Notes under the pieces: model-generated | Database searches by the model: none | Told to the model about the DNA's origin: nothing | What the model saw: the letters and a program-made list of their open reading frames with translations, nothing else | Assembly (NCBI GenBank): GCA_934130485.1 | Contig: CAKOYE010000002.1 | Coordinates: 1-62,618 of the forward strand | Source: an uncultured Bacilli bacterium | GTDB taxonomy: Bacteria > Bacillota_I > Bacilli_A > RF39 > UBA660 | DNA length: 62,618 bases | Reading direction: 5' to 3' | In this document: positions 32,414-41,498 of the stretch, piece after piece | Layout: every line of letters begins with the position of its first letter | How positions within the stretch are numbered: position 1 is the first letter of the stretch | Translations under genes and position numbers: made by a program

Positions 32414-32892
32414 TAGTAAATCCATCCTCCGTAAATTGCATTAGGATAAAATTCTAACATACCTTCCCACTGTACAATAAATTTATCTGCGATAGGATAA
32501 ACCATTTTACCTGATTTAGTAGGGCCTTCGCTGTTAGCAAAAGTTTCAATAAAAATAACTTTTTTCTTAAATATGTGGGCTATATAACACATAGGAACAG
32601 TGTTATGTGCACCAGTTGTAATTACAACATCAGGTTTTATTTTAAGAAAAAAATATAAAGATTTAATACAATTACCAATAAATTTAAAAGGATAAATTAT
32701 TTTTGAAGCAAATGCTGTATAAGTTCCAGGAATTAAATAAAAAACTCTCCCAGGATGTTTACTCTTAAGTCCCATATTACTTTTTGTTTTTTCAGTAATT
32801 AATGTATAATCATAATTTTTAAAAATAGGACTTAGTTGTAATAATTCACTCAAATGTCCACCAGTACTGGCAATAAACATAACTTTTTTCAT
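32413..32892 (-). CDS. PssD-like (Alg14-type) glycosyltransferase subunit
   Basis: 159 residues. MFIASTGGHLSELLQL (GGHLxxL motif), RVFYLIPGTYTAFAS, KPDVVITTGAHNTVPMCYIA and a C-terminal KFIVQWEGMLEFYPNAIYGG. The family anchors the PssE catalytic subunit to the membrane. AAGGAAGTG ribosome site. Second after the GT4 gene in the operon. Confidence 0.87.
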   Translation of the reverse strand: MKKVMFIASTGGHLSELLQLSPIFKNYDYTLITEKTKSNMGLKSKHPGRVFYLIPGTYTAFASKIIYPFKFIGNCIKSLYFFLKIKPDVVITTGAHNTVPMCYIAHIFKKKVIFIETFANSEGPTKSGKMVYPIADKFIVQWEGMLEFYPNAIYGGWIY

Positions 32893-32905
32893 AATTCACT
32901 TCCTT

Positions 32906-34009
32906 TTAATTTAAAATCTCTAACCATTTTTCTTTAATAATATCTATACTATATTTTAAACTCTTCTTAATCGCATTATTACCCATAACAATACGTCTAT
33001 TCTCATTTTTAATTAAATCTATTATTTTTTTTGCCATCTTTTCTTTATCAAGATTATCAATTAAATATCCGTCCCAGTTATTACTAATAATTTCTCTAGC
33101 GCCTGGAGAGGCAGAAAAAGCAACACATGGTAATCCATACGAAAACGCTTCTAAAATTGGCATACCAAAAGCATCAGTTAAAGAACTCGCTACATAAATT
33201 GAAGATTTTTCTAACATTTTATTGATAAATTTTTTATCTTTAAATCCGTGTAAAATAACATTATTTTCTAACTTATATACTTTTATTCTATCTAAGATAT
33301 TATCTCTTTCAATCCCATCTCCAATAACATTTAATTGCCAATCAGGACATTTTAAACTTACATATTTAAAAATTTCAATTAAATCTACATATCCTTTTTC
33401 TTTAGAAAGTTTACCAATTGTAACAATACTTTTGTTATCCTTTTTAAGGGTACTATCAGGAATACTTTCTAGGGCATTTGGAATATATATACATCTACAC
33501 TTATTATTATGAATTTTTTCTAAATAAAATTCCTGTAAATATTTAGAAACTAATACAAAATAATCTAGATTTTTAACGGATTTTATAACATTTTTTATAT
33601 ATTTTTTATTACTTTCAGGATCAGTATGTTCCCAAAATATCTTAGTAATATTTTTAGTACAAAACTTATTCATAGAATTATTATATTTTAAATTTGTAGA
33701 AATAATAATATCACTATCACATTTCTTCATATGTTTTTTTACTAATTTTTTCTCAATTATAGTATCATATATTTTATAAAATAATTTTTTAATTGGATTT
33801 TTTTCGTGTCTAAATTTCATATCTGCGTGATTGATTAAATATGTTAATTTAATATTTTTATCCAATTTAAAAACTGGTGAATCAGTTCTTTTATAAACAG
33901 ATACAATTTCAACTTCATAATTGTTAGTTAAACTATTAGATAATGTTGTTAGAGCATTTTCAACTCCTCCATAACCTAAATGTAAAGTAATAAAAGTGAT
34001 TTTTTTCAT
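32906..34009 (-). CDS. GT4 glycosyltransferase
   Basis: 367 residues, GT-B fold. N-terminal FITLHLGYGGVENAL, C-terminal sugar-nucleotide domain with TIGKLSKEKGYVDLI, VIGDGIERDNI, HGFKDKKFI and SSLTDAFGMPILEAFSYG followed by GLPCVAF, the retaining GT4 signature (E-x7-E). Likely adds a sugar to the lipid-linked repeat at the inner face. ATG follows AGGTGACTAT. Acceptor and sugar cannot be inferred. Confidence 0.88.
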   Translation of the reverse strand: MKKITFITLHLGYGGVENALTTLSNSLTNNYEVEIVSVYKRTDSPVFKLDKNIKLTYLINHADMKFRHEKNPIKKLFYKIYDTIIEKKLVKKHMKKCDSDIIISTNLKYNNSMNKFCTKNITKIFWEHTDPESNKKYIKNVIKSVKNLDYFVLVSKYLQEFYLEKIHNNKCRCIYIPNALESIPDSTLKKDNKSIVTIGKLSKEKGYVDLIEIFKYVSLKCPDWQLNVIGDGIERDNILDRIKVYKLENNVILHGFKDKKFINKMLEKSSIYVASSLTDAFGMPILEAFSYGLPCVAFSASPGAREIISNNWDGYLIDNLDKEKMAKKIIDLIKNENRRIVMGNNAIKKSLKYSIDIIKEKWLEILN

Positions 34010-34072
34010 ATAGTCACCTACCTAATACTACAATAATTATACAATAAATTCATAATATAGTAAAGAAATATA

Positions 34073-35113
34073 TTAATTCCTTTTTATTAAAGGGTTTATA
34101 AATTTTGTATAAATTATATCTATGAGATAAGATAGGAAAAAAGAAAGCATAAAAATAAGTGGAACAACTATAATGCCATAAACAAATTTTTCATCAAACG
34201 TAGAAAAAATACTATTAAATTTATCATAAAATACTTTATCAACTATAAATGAAAATAAATACATTCCAAAGGATATTTCAGACGTTTTAATTACAAATTT
34301 TTTTATTTTTGTTGGTACTTTTTTAGTATTTAAGTTAAGTACTATAACAAAGAATAAAACTGAACAAATAAATGTAACCGGTCCCCTATAGTCATTAAAA
34401 TCTCTAGTTACAAAAATCTTATCATAACTTATGAAAATATAGAAAATTGAGCTAATTAAATTAAGTAAAATAAACGCTATTACTAAATATGAATTTTTAA
34501 TATTTATTTTATATTCAGATAAATATGCACCTATAAAATAATAAGTAATAGGATAAACTGGTCCCCACCAATCAGGAATAATTGTAATATGTTTTATATT
34601 TAAAGAAGAAAGAGATGTTAAAAATAATAATGTTAAAATTAAAACTTGTTTTTCTTTTTTGGATTTTAAATTATGATATATTAAGTTAAAAAAAGGTATC
34701 AAAAGAAATAGTCCAAAATACATATTTACATACCAAGAATAATCATTATAATAAACAAGATCACTATAACTAAAAATATGTCTTAAAATAGTTGCAAAAC
34801 TATCTATTTCATGAAAATAAAAATGATCAACCAATAAATAAACTATTTTAGCACTAAAAAATACAAATACAACTTTAACAATTCCTAAATAATATTTTTT
34901 TGATAACTGTTTCTTATTCATCAAATAACCAGTTAAAAGTAAAAATAAAGGCACACATATCTCAAGTACAGTTCTAAAAAAAACTGCAAGCGATAAACTA
35001 AATCCAGTTATATTTACTGCATAAAAGCCTATATTTCTAATAAAATGAATTGCAATAACGCTAAATATAGCTGCAAAGCGAATTAAGTCTAAATTAAAAT
35101 TACGTTCTTTCAT
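34073..35113 (-). CDS. Acyltransferase 3 family membrane protein
   Basis: 346 residues with about ten membrane helices. Opens with NLDLIRFAAIFSVIAIHFIR, containing the family His in AIHF, followed by VPLFLLLTGYLM. Family members O-acylate (often O-acetylate) surface polysaccharides or peptidoglycan. ATG follows GGTGG. First gene of the glycan operon; its promoter (TTTACT-N18-TATAAT) reaches into the left end of repeat R1. Confidence 0.85.
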   Translation of the reverse strand: MKERNFNLDLIRFAAIFSVIAIHFIRNIGFYAVNITGFSLSLAVFFRTVLEICVPLFLLLTGYLMNKKQLSKKYYLGIVKVVFVFFSAKIVYLLVDHFYFHEIDSFATILRHIFSYSDLVYYNDYSWYVNMYFGLFLLIPFFNLIYHNLKSKKEKQVLILTLLFLTSLSSLNIKHITIIPDWWGPVYPITYYFIGAYLSEYKINIKNSYLVIAFILLNLISSIFYIFISYDKIFVTRDFNDYRGPVTFICSVLFFVIVLNLNTKKVPTKIKKFVIKTSEISFGMYLFSFIVDKVFYDKFNSIFSTFDEKFVYGIIVVPLIFMLSFFLSYLIDIIYTKFINPLIKRN

Positions 35114-35128
35114 TATACCACCATATAA

Positions 35129-35158
35129 ATTATAACACGTATAATACTGATTAGTAAA
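35129..35158 (-). promoter_or_regulatory. Outward promoter at the R1 edge
   Basis: Minus strand TTTACT (35158-35153), 18-bp spacer, TATAAT (35134-35129), leading to the acyltransferase gene. The R2 copy at 44359-44388 is the same. Confidence 0.55.
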
Positions 35159-35205
35159 TGAATTAGATTTAAGAAATTTGATTATTTCTTCATTTACTAT
35201 ATAAT

Positions 35206-35241
35206 AATTTTACATTCATTTTATAAAATGAATGTAAAATT
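35206..35241. repeat. 36-bp perfect palindrome
   Basis: Arms of 18 bp with no loop (core CATTCATTTTATAAAATG). R2 keeps 32 bp of it (44438-44469). It lies near the left end of the IS110-like unit. Confidence 0.75.
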
Positions 35242-35411
35242 CACGATTGAGTTTAGGCAGATTATACCAGGGGTTATAAGATCCATTTTTATGACGGCTT
35301 AGCTCTTTTCTTTTTATTGTTCTAGTTTTAGAATGTGAGGATTTAGTCCTATATAACAAGCGTGATGAGAAAATATGAAGTACAAAAGGGTTCAATCGTG
35401 TGAGAGGAAGT
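35242..35411 (+). other. IS110-like left non-coding end
   Basis: 170 conserved non-coding bases precede the transposase, with GC-richer patches (CAGGGGTTATAAG, TTATGACGGCTTAG, GAGGATTTAGTCC). In IS110 elements this end encodes the bridge RNA that pairs donor and target; that role here is inference. Confidence 0.4.
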
Positions 35412-36119
35412 ATGCTTTTAGCTATAGATGTAGCTAAAGGTAAAAGTATGGTAACTTTAATTAGTTCTAGTGGTGAAGTTCTAATTAATCCATATGAAAT
35501 TAATCATTCTATTAATGATTTTTCTAATTTACTTAATAGAATTAATAATCTAAAATTAGAAAATATTTCTGTAATAATAGAATCAACAGGCATATATCAT
35601 AAACCTATAGAAAGATTCTTTTTAGAAAATAATTTTAAAGTTTATACAATAAATGCTTTATCTTTTATAAGCAATTATCCACATGCAAATATAATTTCTA
35701 ATACAAGAATAGATTGCTTACAAAACTATTTTAAAAATAATAACTTTAGGTATTGGAGAAGAAAAGCTACTTTAATTAAAGAAATAGCCAAATTATCTTA
35801 TCCATCTGTATCAAAAAATGATGAACTTGTTGATATAAATAGATTTAATAACATTAAAGAAACAACTGCTTACTGTGGACTCAATCCTTCAATTAAACAA
35901 TCAGGTAAATCAATTGATATTCACGGTTCAATATCAAAATTTGGAAATAAATATATGAGAAAATTATTATTTATCAGTTTCTTAAATATTGTTAGATTAT
36001 CTTCTAAATGTCATATTGAAAATGATATTGAAATTTATTACAGAAAAAAACGTAATGAAGGTAAACATCATTACGCCGCAATCATTGCTTGCACACTAAA
36101 CTTCTACGTCAAATATTAG
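35412..36119 (+). CDS. Shortened IS110-family transposase, copy 1
   Basis: 235 residues from ATG 35412 (MLLAIDVAKGKS) behind AGAGGAAG; full IS110 transposases are about 320-420. N-terminal RuvC-like half keeps LLAIDVAKG and VIIESTGIYHKPIERFF; the C-terminal Tnp domain keeps ETTAYCGLNPSIKQSGKS and ISKFGNKYMRKLLF, with the Ser of the SG motif. The usual KxDxxDA segment carrying the last catalytic acids and much of the central coiled coil are missing, joined in frame. Probably inactive alone, though possibly mobile in trans. Identical to copy 2 after the first residues. Confidence 0.8.
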   Translation: MLLAIDVAKGKSMVTLISSSGEVLINPYEINHSINDFSNLLNRINNLKLENISVIIESTGIYHKPIERFFLENNFKVYTINALSFISNYPHANIISNTRIDCLQNYFKNNNFRYWRRKATLIKEIAKLSYPSVSKNDELVDINRFNNIKETTAYCGLNPSIKQSGKSIDIHGSISKFGNKYMRKLLFISFLNIVRLSSKCHIENDIEIYYRKKRNEGKHHYAAIIACTLNFYVKY

Positions 36120-36142
36120 CTTTGTGCAAACAATTAGATAAT

Positions 36143-36168
36143 TAGTAATCAACACCACTTGATTACTA
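36143..36168. other. Hairpin downstream of transposase copy 1
   Basis: Perfect 10-bp arms TAGTAATCAA / TTGATTACTA around CACCAC. Repeated at 45371-45396. Probably an IS right-end structure. Confidence 0.55.
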
Positions 36169-36290
36169 CTATAGTATATACTAAATAACACATTATTATC
36201 AAATTTTTTAAAAAATTGATAATTTCGTGTCTTTTTAGTGTGTCTATAATACCATAAAAATTTATAGTTGACAAATCTTATTTTTTTATA

Positions 36291-37244
36291 TTAAATACTT
36301 CTTGATTTTAATTTTTCTTTTTCCTCTTTAAGAAGTTGTTTTACTTTATCATTAGCAGGAGTTGGATTATGACCAAATTCTTTATATGATTCAAAAAATG
36401 CATTAACGCCCTCTTGATTATAAATTAATTGAAATTTTTCCCATCTATCCGGAATCATTTTCTTTCCAATAAATTTATATAATTGTTCAGTTTCCTCTGG
36501 TTTTAAAAATGGTGAATCACATACTTTATCTTCTTGATATAAAGGATCATTTATATCTTGTAATCCCATATAATAAAATTGCTTGATTTTCTTAAATTCT
36601 TCTATTTTTTCATTAGTAATTTCATCAACATTTCCACAACCTATAGGATAAAGAAGTTTTTCCCCATTTATTTCTTTTAAAGGTAAAATACCAGTCCCAC
36701 TGCATGCACCTGATATTATTAATCTAACAATTTCTGGATGTAAAATTGAAAATCTATTTGCAAATTTTGCAGAAGCAGAAAAACCATCTATAATTATTTT
36801 TTCATCGACAATGCATCCTAATTCTTTTAATTTTGATTTACAATCATCTATCATACTCATTAATTGTAAATCGATTCTTTTTAATCCATATTTATTATAT
36901 TCTAGTGATTTAGAAGTCAACATATGTGTATAAATTCCACCTAATTCTTCGTCATAAATTCTTGGAAAGCAAGGTGTCAAAATAGGAAAATTGGTTTCAT
37001 TATTAAAATCAATAATTTTTCTATTCATGCATGCTTCAATTACATCTTCAACACCTTCCTTAATTGTGTTACTTGATTTGTTAGCATTTGCTCCCTCAAC
37101 TATTAAAATTGTACTACTATCTATATTACTAGGAATAAATAAAGTATATGGAAAATTAAACCCATTTGATTCATTAGATTCAACTAAATATAAAGATCCA
37201 GATACATTAATACTTTTATAATCAATATCTTCTATTTTTTTCAT
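36291..37244 (-). CDS. Alpha/beta-hydrolase-like protein, copy 1
   Basis: 317 residues, no signal peptide. Nucleophile elbow GFSASAKFANRFSILHPE (Ser in G-F-S-A-S), an Asp after strand 7 (YMGLQDINDP) and His near the end (KEFGHNPTP) give a plausible catalytic triad. N-terminal beta segment FPYTLFIPSNIDSSTILIVE precedes an oxyanion-like region with Gly/Asn. Substrate unknown; probably an esterase or peptidase. AAGGAG start site. An identical copy is at 45519-46472. Confidence 0.75.
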   Translation of the reverse strand: MKKIEDIDYKSINVSGSLYLVESNESNGFNFPYTLFIPSNIDSSTILIVEGANANKSSNTIKEGVEDVIEACMNRKIIDFNNETNFPILTPCFPRIYDEELGGIYTHMLTSKSLEYNKYGLKRIDLQLMSMIDDCKSKLKELGCIVDEKIIIDGFSASAKFANRFSILHPEIVRLIISGACSGTGILPLKEINGEKLLYPIGCGNVDEITNEKIEEFKKIKQFYYMGLQDINDPLYQEDKVCDSPFLKPEETEQLYKFIGKKMIPDRWEKFQLIYNQEGVNAFFESYKEFGHNPTPANDKVKQLLKEEKEKLKSRSI

Positions 37245-37380
37245 AAAAAATCTCCTTAATAATTTCTTTTATTATACCACAATTTTAATAAAAAAATTAA
37301 TTTAAATTACCAAGGTATTTTGCTTTTAATTTGTTAATTCTCAAAAATTTGTATTTTTTTAATATTTATTATTAATAAGA

Positions 37381-38082
37381 TTATTTTCTACTATAGTTAT
37401 TTGTGTTTTCTTCAACTAAATCACTTTTTATTCCATATTTATAATTATAATAATTTATAGATTTATTTAATAAATTTTCTTTAATAACTTTTAGTTCTAT
37501 TTTTTCTCTTAATAATACAATAAAGTTGTTTTTACCTAATGTTTCAATTAAATAGTTAACCATTAAATATGCATAATCGTAACTATCATAACTATGCATA
37601 CCAAATTCATTTTCGATTTCACTTTGACTGGGAATTGGATTATTATTTATATAGTTATCTAACAGACATTTAACACCTTTAGAATATGTACCATCTAAAT
37701 ATTTTGCAATACCTTCACTTAGCCATTCTGGTAAATATCCAAATAAATTATATTGTACAGCGTGTATTAATTCATGATAAATAACATTTTTATATTCTTC
37801 TTTAGACCATTCTTGTAGGCTAGGATTATCTTTTGGTTCAAAAAAATTTAAAGAATTGTCCTCATCTTTAAAACAAGCACACATATAATCAGGAAAATCT
37901 TTAAATCCCCTATTTTTTAATCCATCTATTAAAGATTCAATACTATCATATATGTATATAGTGCATTGTAAATCAGTTTCTTTTGCATTAAAAAAATTAA
38001 ATATTTCTTTTTTTCTATCATTTATAATTTTTAAAATAATATCTTTATAATCAGATTTACTGTTTTCAATAATAAAATTCAT
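37381..38082 (-). CDS. HExxH metallopeptidase (peptidase-MA-like), copy 1
   Basis: 233 residues, no signal peptide. Zinc motif VIYHELIHAVQYN (HExxH) followed by PEWLSEGIAKYLDG (third-ligand Glu in E-G-x-A), the gluzincin arrangement of peptidase-MA-like enzymes. The first 24 codons (MNFIIENSKSDYKDIILKI) differ from the R2 copy, while the rest is identical, so the repeat boundary cuts the gene. ATG follows GGGGCGATTAG. A more distant paralogue is at 40828-41484. Confidence 0.78.
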   Translation of the reverse strand: MNFIIENSKSDYKDIILKIINDRKKEIFNFFNAKETDLQCTIYIYDSIESLIDGLKNRGFKDFPDYMCACFKDEDNSLNFFEPKDNPSLQEWSKEEYKNVIYHELIHAVQYNLFGYLPEWLSEGIAKYLDGTYSKGVKCLLDNYINNNPIPSQSEIENEFGMHSYDSYDYAYLMVNYLIETLGKNNFIVLLREKIELKVIKENLLNKSINYYNYKYGIKSDLVEENTNNYSRK

Positions 38083-38103
38083 CTAATCGCCCCAATCTAT
38101 AAC

Positions 38104-38832
38104 TTAATTAAATTTATCTCTTATATCCTTACCAATATAATGTATAAATTTTGAATCATTATTTAATATTAATTTTGCGATATCTATATTATTTTTTACT
38201 AAATCTGATGCATTTATATATTTATAAATATCTTTTTCAAGATAATCTCTAGATTGTTCATACAATAAATTATTGATTTCTTTGTTATTTCGATAAAAAG
38301 TAGATGTTTGATATAGATTATTATTTTTATTATGCATACCCAGAAATATTTCAGTTACTAAATTATTTTTCTTCATTTGATTTAACACTAATTCTTCTGT
38401 TAAATATTTTACATCCATAAGTAATATCACTTTTTCATTTAGATTTAATAATTCTAACTGCTTATCTTTATCCTTTATATATTTAACTAGTTTATAATTA
38501 TCTTTTATATGTTGTTTAACTAATTCATAATCAAAATATAATGGAGTATTATCTAGGTATTCAACCATTTGTTTTCTTATCTTATTATTTTTATATTCTT
38601 CTACTTGTTCTATATAAAATATTTCAGTTTTATCTATTTTTGAAATCATTTCTAATAATTCATTGTTTAATCCATCCTTAAATATCTCATTTAGTCTATT
38701 ACTAAATATGCCCAAATTATTATCATAATCCTCTGACATGATAACATCATCAATATCAAAATAATCAAATAATTCTTCTATTGTATTTATAAGTTCTATT
38801 ATCTTTTCTTGATTTTGCATTTTATCACACAT
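38104..38832 (-). CDS. Hypothetical helical protein
   Basis: 242 residues. Helical, acidic, with ELFDYFDIDDVIMSEDYDNN near the N-terminus and several Leu-rich helices; no signal peptide, no membrane helix, no known motif. It begins at ATG 38832 with AGAAAGG 12 nt upstream; a second ATG (38820) is possible. Lies just outside R1, 21 nt upstream of the peptidase copy-1 start, so they may be cotranscribed. Not recognised. Confidence 0.6.
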   Translation of the reverse strand: MCDKMQNQEKIIELINTIEELFDYFDIDDVIMSEDYDNNLGIFSNRLNEIFKDGLNNELLEMISKIDKTEIFYIEQVEEYKNNKIRKQMVEYLDNTPLYFDYELVKQHIKDNYKLVKYIKDKDKQLELLNLNEKVILLMDVKYLTEELVLNQMKKNNLVTEIFLGMHNKNNNLYQTSTFYRNNKEINNLLYEQSRDYLEKDIYKYINASDLVKNNIDIAKLILNNDSKFIHYIGKDIRDKFN

Positions 38833-38917
38833 ATATATTTATTACCTTTCTAAAACTTACATTAAATAAAAATGTATCGTGTCATAAATAGTATTTATTT
38901 TTAAATGTTCTTCAATA

Positions 38918-40207
38918 CTAATCCAGCTTATTTCTTAATTCACTAATATTACTTATAACTTTTACATTACACTCGAGTTCATCAGGAATTATCACTTTTT
39001 CTGATTTAATAACATTACCTAATTCTAGTGTACCATTTATATATTTTGGAAATGTTACATTTTTTATAGTTGTTAAAGAGTTCAATAATAAATCTTCACC
39101 TATGCTATCCGGAAAAATAGTATTTTCCACTATATTTAAATTAATTGCCGAAAGTGTTCCCTCAATTTTTCTAGGAAAAGTAACATTTTTCATTTCAGTA
39201 AGATTATTTATCCTAATGTTTGCTCCAATAAATTTCGGAAGTTCTACATCCTCTAATGATTTTAATTCTGTCAAACTAAGTGTTACACCTATGGATTTTG
39301 GAAGTTTTGTTTCCTTAAGACTAGTAATACTATCCAAGCTAAGATACCTACCTACAACAGTAGGTAACTTTATATTTTTAAAACTTTCCATGCTATTTAA
39401 ATAAAGACTTCCACCTACATACTCTGGAAAAATAATATTCTCAGCGCTTTTAATATTTCCTAAATCAATGTCACATAATACATAAGATGGAAGGATGTTA
39501 TTTTTAAAGCTTTTTAAATTACTTAAATAAAGATTTCCTAATATATATTTAGGAAGTTTTATATCAGTAATATCATCTAAATCGCTTAAATCCAGATTAC
39601 CAAAATGTGCAATAATATCACCTTTTAAAGCCTCTTCTCTTGTTAAAGAGATTTGTTCAATATCGCAATCAAATATTTTTGATAAATCCTTTTTTATATC
39701 TCTAGTATTAATAATCTCATTTATTCTATCATCATTTTTATATCCTATAAAATTTATTTTATGCTCTAATTCGTACAAGAATTTTAAATCGTTTTTATTT
39801 AAATCCTCTTTGTTAGTCCATTTAGAATAAATTTTAGTGAAATTCTGTAGTTCCCTTATTATTTTTTTATATTCTTCGTTATATGGAAATTCATCGATTT
39901 TTTTCTCTAATATCATTTCCATTTCTGATTCTATATTTCCATAAGGTGCTGCACCTGAAATTCTAGATATTTCACCATTTTTAGTTAGAATTGATATTCT
40001 TGGACATGTATATCTATTATCTCTATCCTTAGTATAATAAATATATATTTTTTCTTTATTTAATCCATGATTTTTTATAAATGAACTATTTTCTATTGCC
40101 CAGAACGAATTATGTTCAAATAAACTTTCAAGCAGTTTTTTCAAATCACTTTCATTTGTATATGTTATCCATTTTCCTTCTTCACACACATATTTATCTT
40201 TTATCAT
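38918..40207 (-). CDS. Protein with ten 21-residue solenoid repeats
   Basis: 429 residues. Residues about 1-195 form a mixed N-terminal domain (ISRISGAAPYGNIESEMEMI; EEYKKIIRELQNFTKIYSKW). From about 210 to the end come ten 21-residue repeats with consensus xxLPxxIGxxLxLxxLxSLK (for example KLPKSIGVTLSLTELKSLED), resembling leucine-rich-repeat or right-handed beta-solenoid modules. No signal peptide or anchor, so probably cytoplasmic or exported by an unknown route. ATG follows TTAGGAG. Likely a binding protein; partner unknown. Confidence 0.7.
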   Translation of the reverse strand: MIKDKYVCEEGKWITYTNESDLKKLLESLFEHNSFWAIENSSFIKNHGLNKEKIYIYYTKDRDNRYTCPRISILTKNGEISRISGAAPYGNIESEMEMILEKKIDEFPYNEEYKKIIRELQNFTKIYSKWTNKEDLNKNDLKFLYELEHKINFIGYKNDDRINEIINTRDIKKDLSKIFDCDIEQISLTREEALKGDIIAHFGNLDLSDLDDITDIKLPKYILGNLYLSNLKSFKNNILPSYVLCDIDLGNIKSAENIIFPEYVGGSLYLNSMESFKNIKLPTVVGRYLSLDSITSLKETKLPKSIGVTLSLTELKSLEDVELPKFIGANIRINNLTEMKNVTFPRKIEGTLSAINLNIVENTIFPDSIGEDLLLNSLTTIKNVTFPKYINGTLELGNVIKSEKVIIPDELECNVKVISNISELRNKLD

Positions 40208-40238
40208 ACTTTTTCTCCTAATAATCCGTTTAATGCTT

Positions 40239-40811
40239 TTATTTCACTTTACTTTTATATAATTTATAATAATCATCTTTTGACATTATATTTCTATATT
40301 CTATACTTTCGTTACCTAGAAAATTTCTAACTTTTATATGTTCGTATGGCTTAAATCCTAGTTTTTCACAATTTCTTTTTGATTTGATATTTCCTTCATA
40401 ATATCCATATATAATATTGTCAAAACCTAACGAATAAATATATTCCATCGCACTTATAAGTGCTTCTTTTACGTATCCATTTCCCCAGTAATTTGGATGT
40501 ATATAACATGATATTTCTAAACAATTTAGTTCTTCATTATATCTATCAAATCCTATATCTCCAATTGGTTCTAGTGTATCTTTTAAATATATAATAAATT
40601 CATAGCTTTTATCTTTTTCTAATCTTTTATAATGTTCTTCCATACTAGAATCATTAGCAAACCAACTTCTTACTTCATCTGGATCTCTTTTTACATATTT
40701 AAAGTTACCATCTATATCTTCTAAATAATTGAAATCAAATTCATGGACTTTTACATAGTCTTCAATTTCTCCATGTTTAATTATTAATCTTTCTGTTTCT
40801 ATTGGTGTCAT
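40239..40811 (-). CDS. GNAT-family N-acetyltransferase (RimJ/RimL-like)
   Basis: 190 residues. ETERLIIKHGEIED start, PIGDIGFDRYNEELNCLEISCYI in parts, YIHPNYWGNGYVKEALISAM (acetyl-CoA loop, with GNGY) and NIKSKRNCEKLGFKPYE near the end: the GNAT_3 layout of ribosomal-protein or small-molecule acetyltransferases. AGAAAGGAAAAAT start site. Mid-operon between the solenoid gene and a metallopeptidase. Substrate unknown. Confidence 0.85.
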   Translation of the reverse strand: MTPIETERLIIKHGEIEDYVKVHEFDFNYLEDIDGNFKYVKRDPDEVRSWFANDSSMEEHYKRLEKDKSYEFIIYLKDTLEPIGDIGFDRYNEELNCLEISCYIHPNYWGNGYVKEALISAMEYIYSLGFDNIIYGYYEGNIKSKRNCEKLGFKPYEHIKVRNFLGNESIEYRNIMSKDDYYKLYKSKVK

Positions 40812-40827
40812 ATTTTTCCTTTCTAAA

Positions 40828-41484
40828 TTATTTTATTATTAATTGTTCCTTTACCCAAACTTTTGCTTCTTCAAATATTTTTTCTGATCTTTCTCTTAAA
40901 TAATCAGGATTCTTATATAGCATAGTAATCTCTTCATCTGAATAGTTGTTTAAAATATAATTCCCAAGTGCATATGAATAATTATAATTACCTTTGTAAT
41001 GCCTAAAATCAGTTCGTAATTTGTCAAAATCACATTCATCAAGATTTTTAAGTTCATAATCTTGATTTGAAATATTTGTTGCAAGTCCTTCAGCAAACCA
41101 TGTTGTCTGCCTATAATCATTATGATATAGATGATGACATTGATGAACAATTTCATGAAGTACTGTTCCTTTTATTCTTTCAACACTAGCATTTTTATGA
41201 GTTGTATATCTCATTTGATCTGCTACATTTAGTATTCTAATTGTATTTGTCTTTGAATCAGAATCTCCTGAAACATAATCCTGTATTTCACCATACTTCG
41301 AAACTACAAATTCTTTAAAATGTTCATAACTAAGAATCATTATTTTAACTTTATTTGGGAGTTTATCTAGTTTAAAAAAATCTAATATTCTCTTTTCATT
41401 TTCTTTAATATGATTAACAACTTCGTCAAAATAATCAAGTTCTATATCACTTTCTATAATAAAATTATCTAGTTCTTTTCTCAT
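40828..41484 (-). CDS. HExxH metallopeptidase, third paralogue
   Basis: 218 residues. TVLHEIVHQCHHLYH gives HExxH, and TTWFAEGLATNIS the third zinc ligand. N-terminal NHIKENEKRILDFFKLDKLP parallels the peptidases at 37381 and 46609 (EIFNFFNAKETDL), so the three are related although this one is well diverged. No signal peptide. AGGATGTG upstream of ATG. Sits before the GNAT gene in transcription order. Confidence 0.75.
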   Translation of the reverse strand: MRKELDNFIIESDIELDYFDEVVNHIKENEKRILDFFKLDKLPNKVKIMILSYEHFKEFVVSKYGEIQDYVSGDSDSKTNTIRILNVADQMRYTTHKNASVERIKGTVLHEIVHQCHHLYHNDYRQTTWFAEGLATNISNQDYELKNLDECDFDKLRTDFRHYKGNYNYSYALGNYILNNYSDEEITMLYKNPDYLRERSEKIFEEAKVWVKEQLIIK

Positions 41485-41498
41485 CTATAACACACATC

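Larger units (their letters stand above)
35136..38005. repeat. Long direct repeat R1 (2.87 kb)
   Basis: Near-identical to R2 (44366-47233). A few differences lie in the first 270 bp; from about 35412 on, the two copies look identical across the transposase, hydrolase and most of the peptidase gene. Identity stops inside the peptidase's 5' end. Confidence 0.92.

Noticed and set aside
40950..41156. 68-codon Ile-rich minus-strand frame
   Set aside because: Shadow of the HExxH peptidase gene in another frame.
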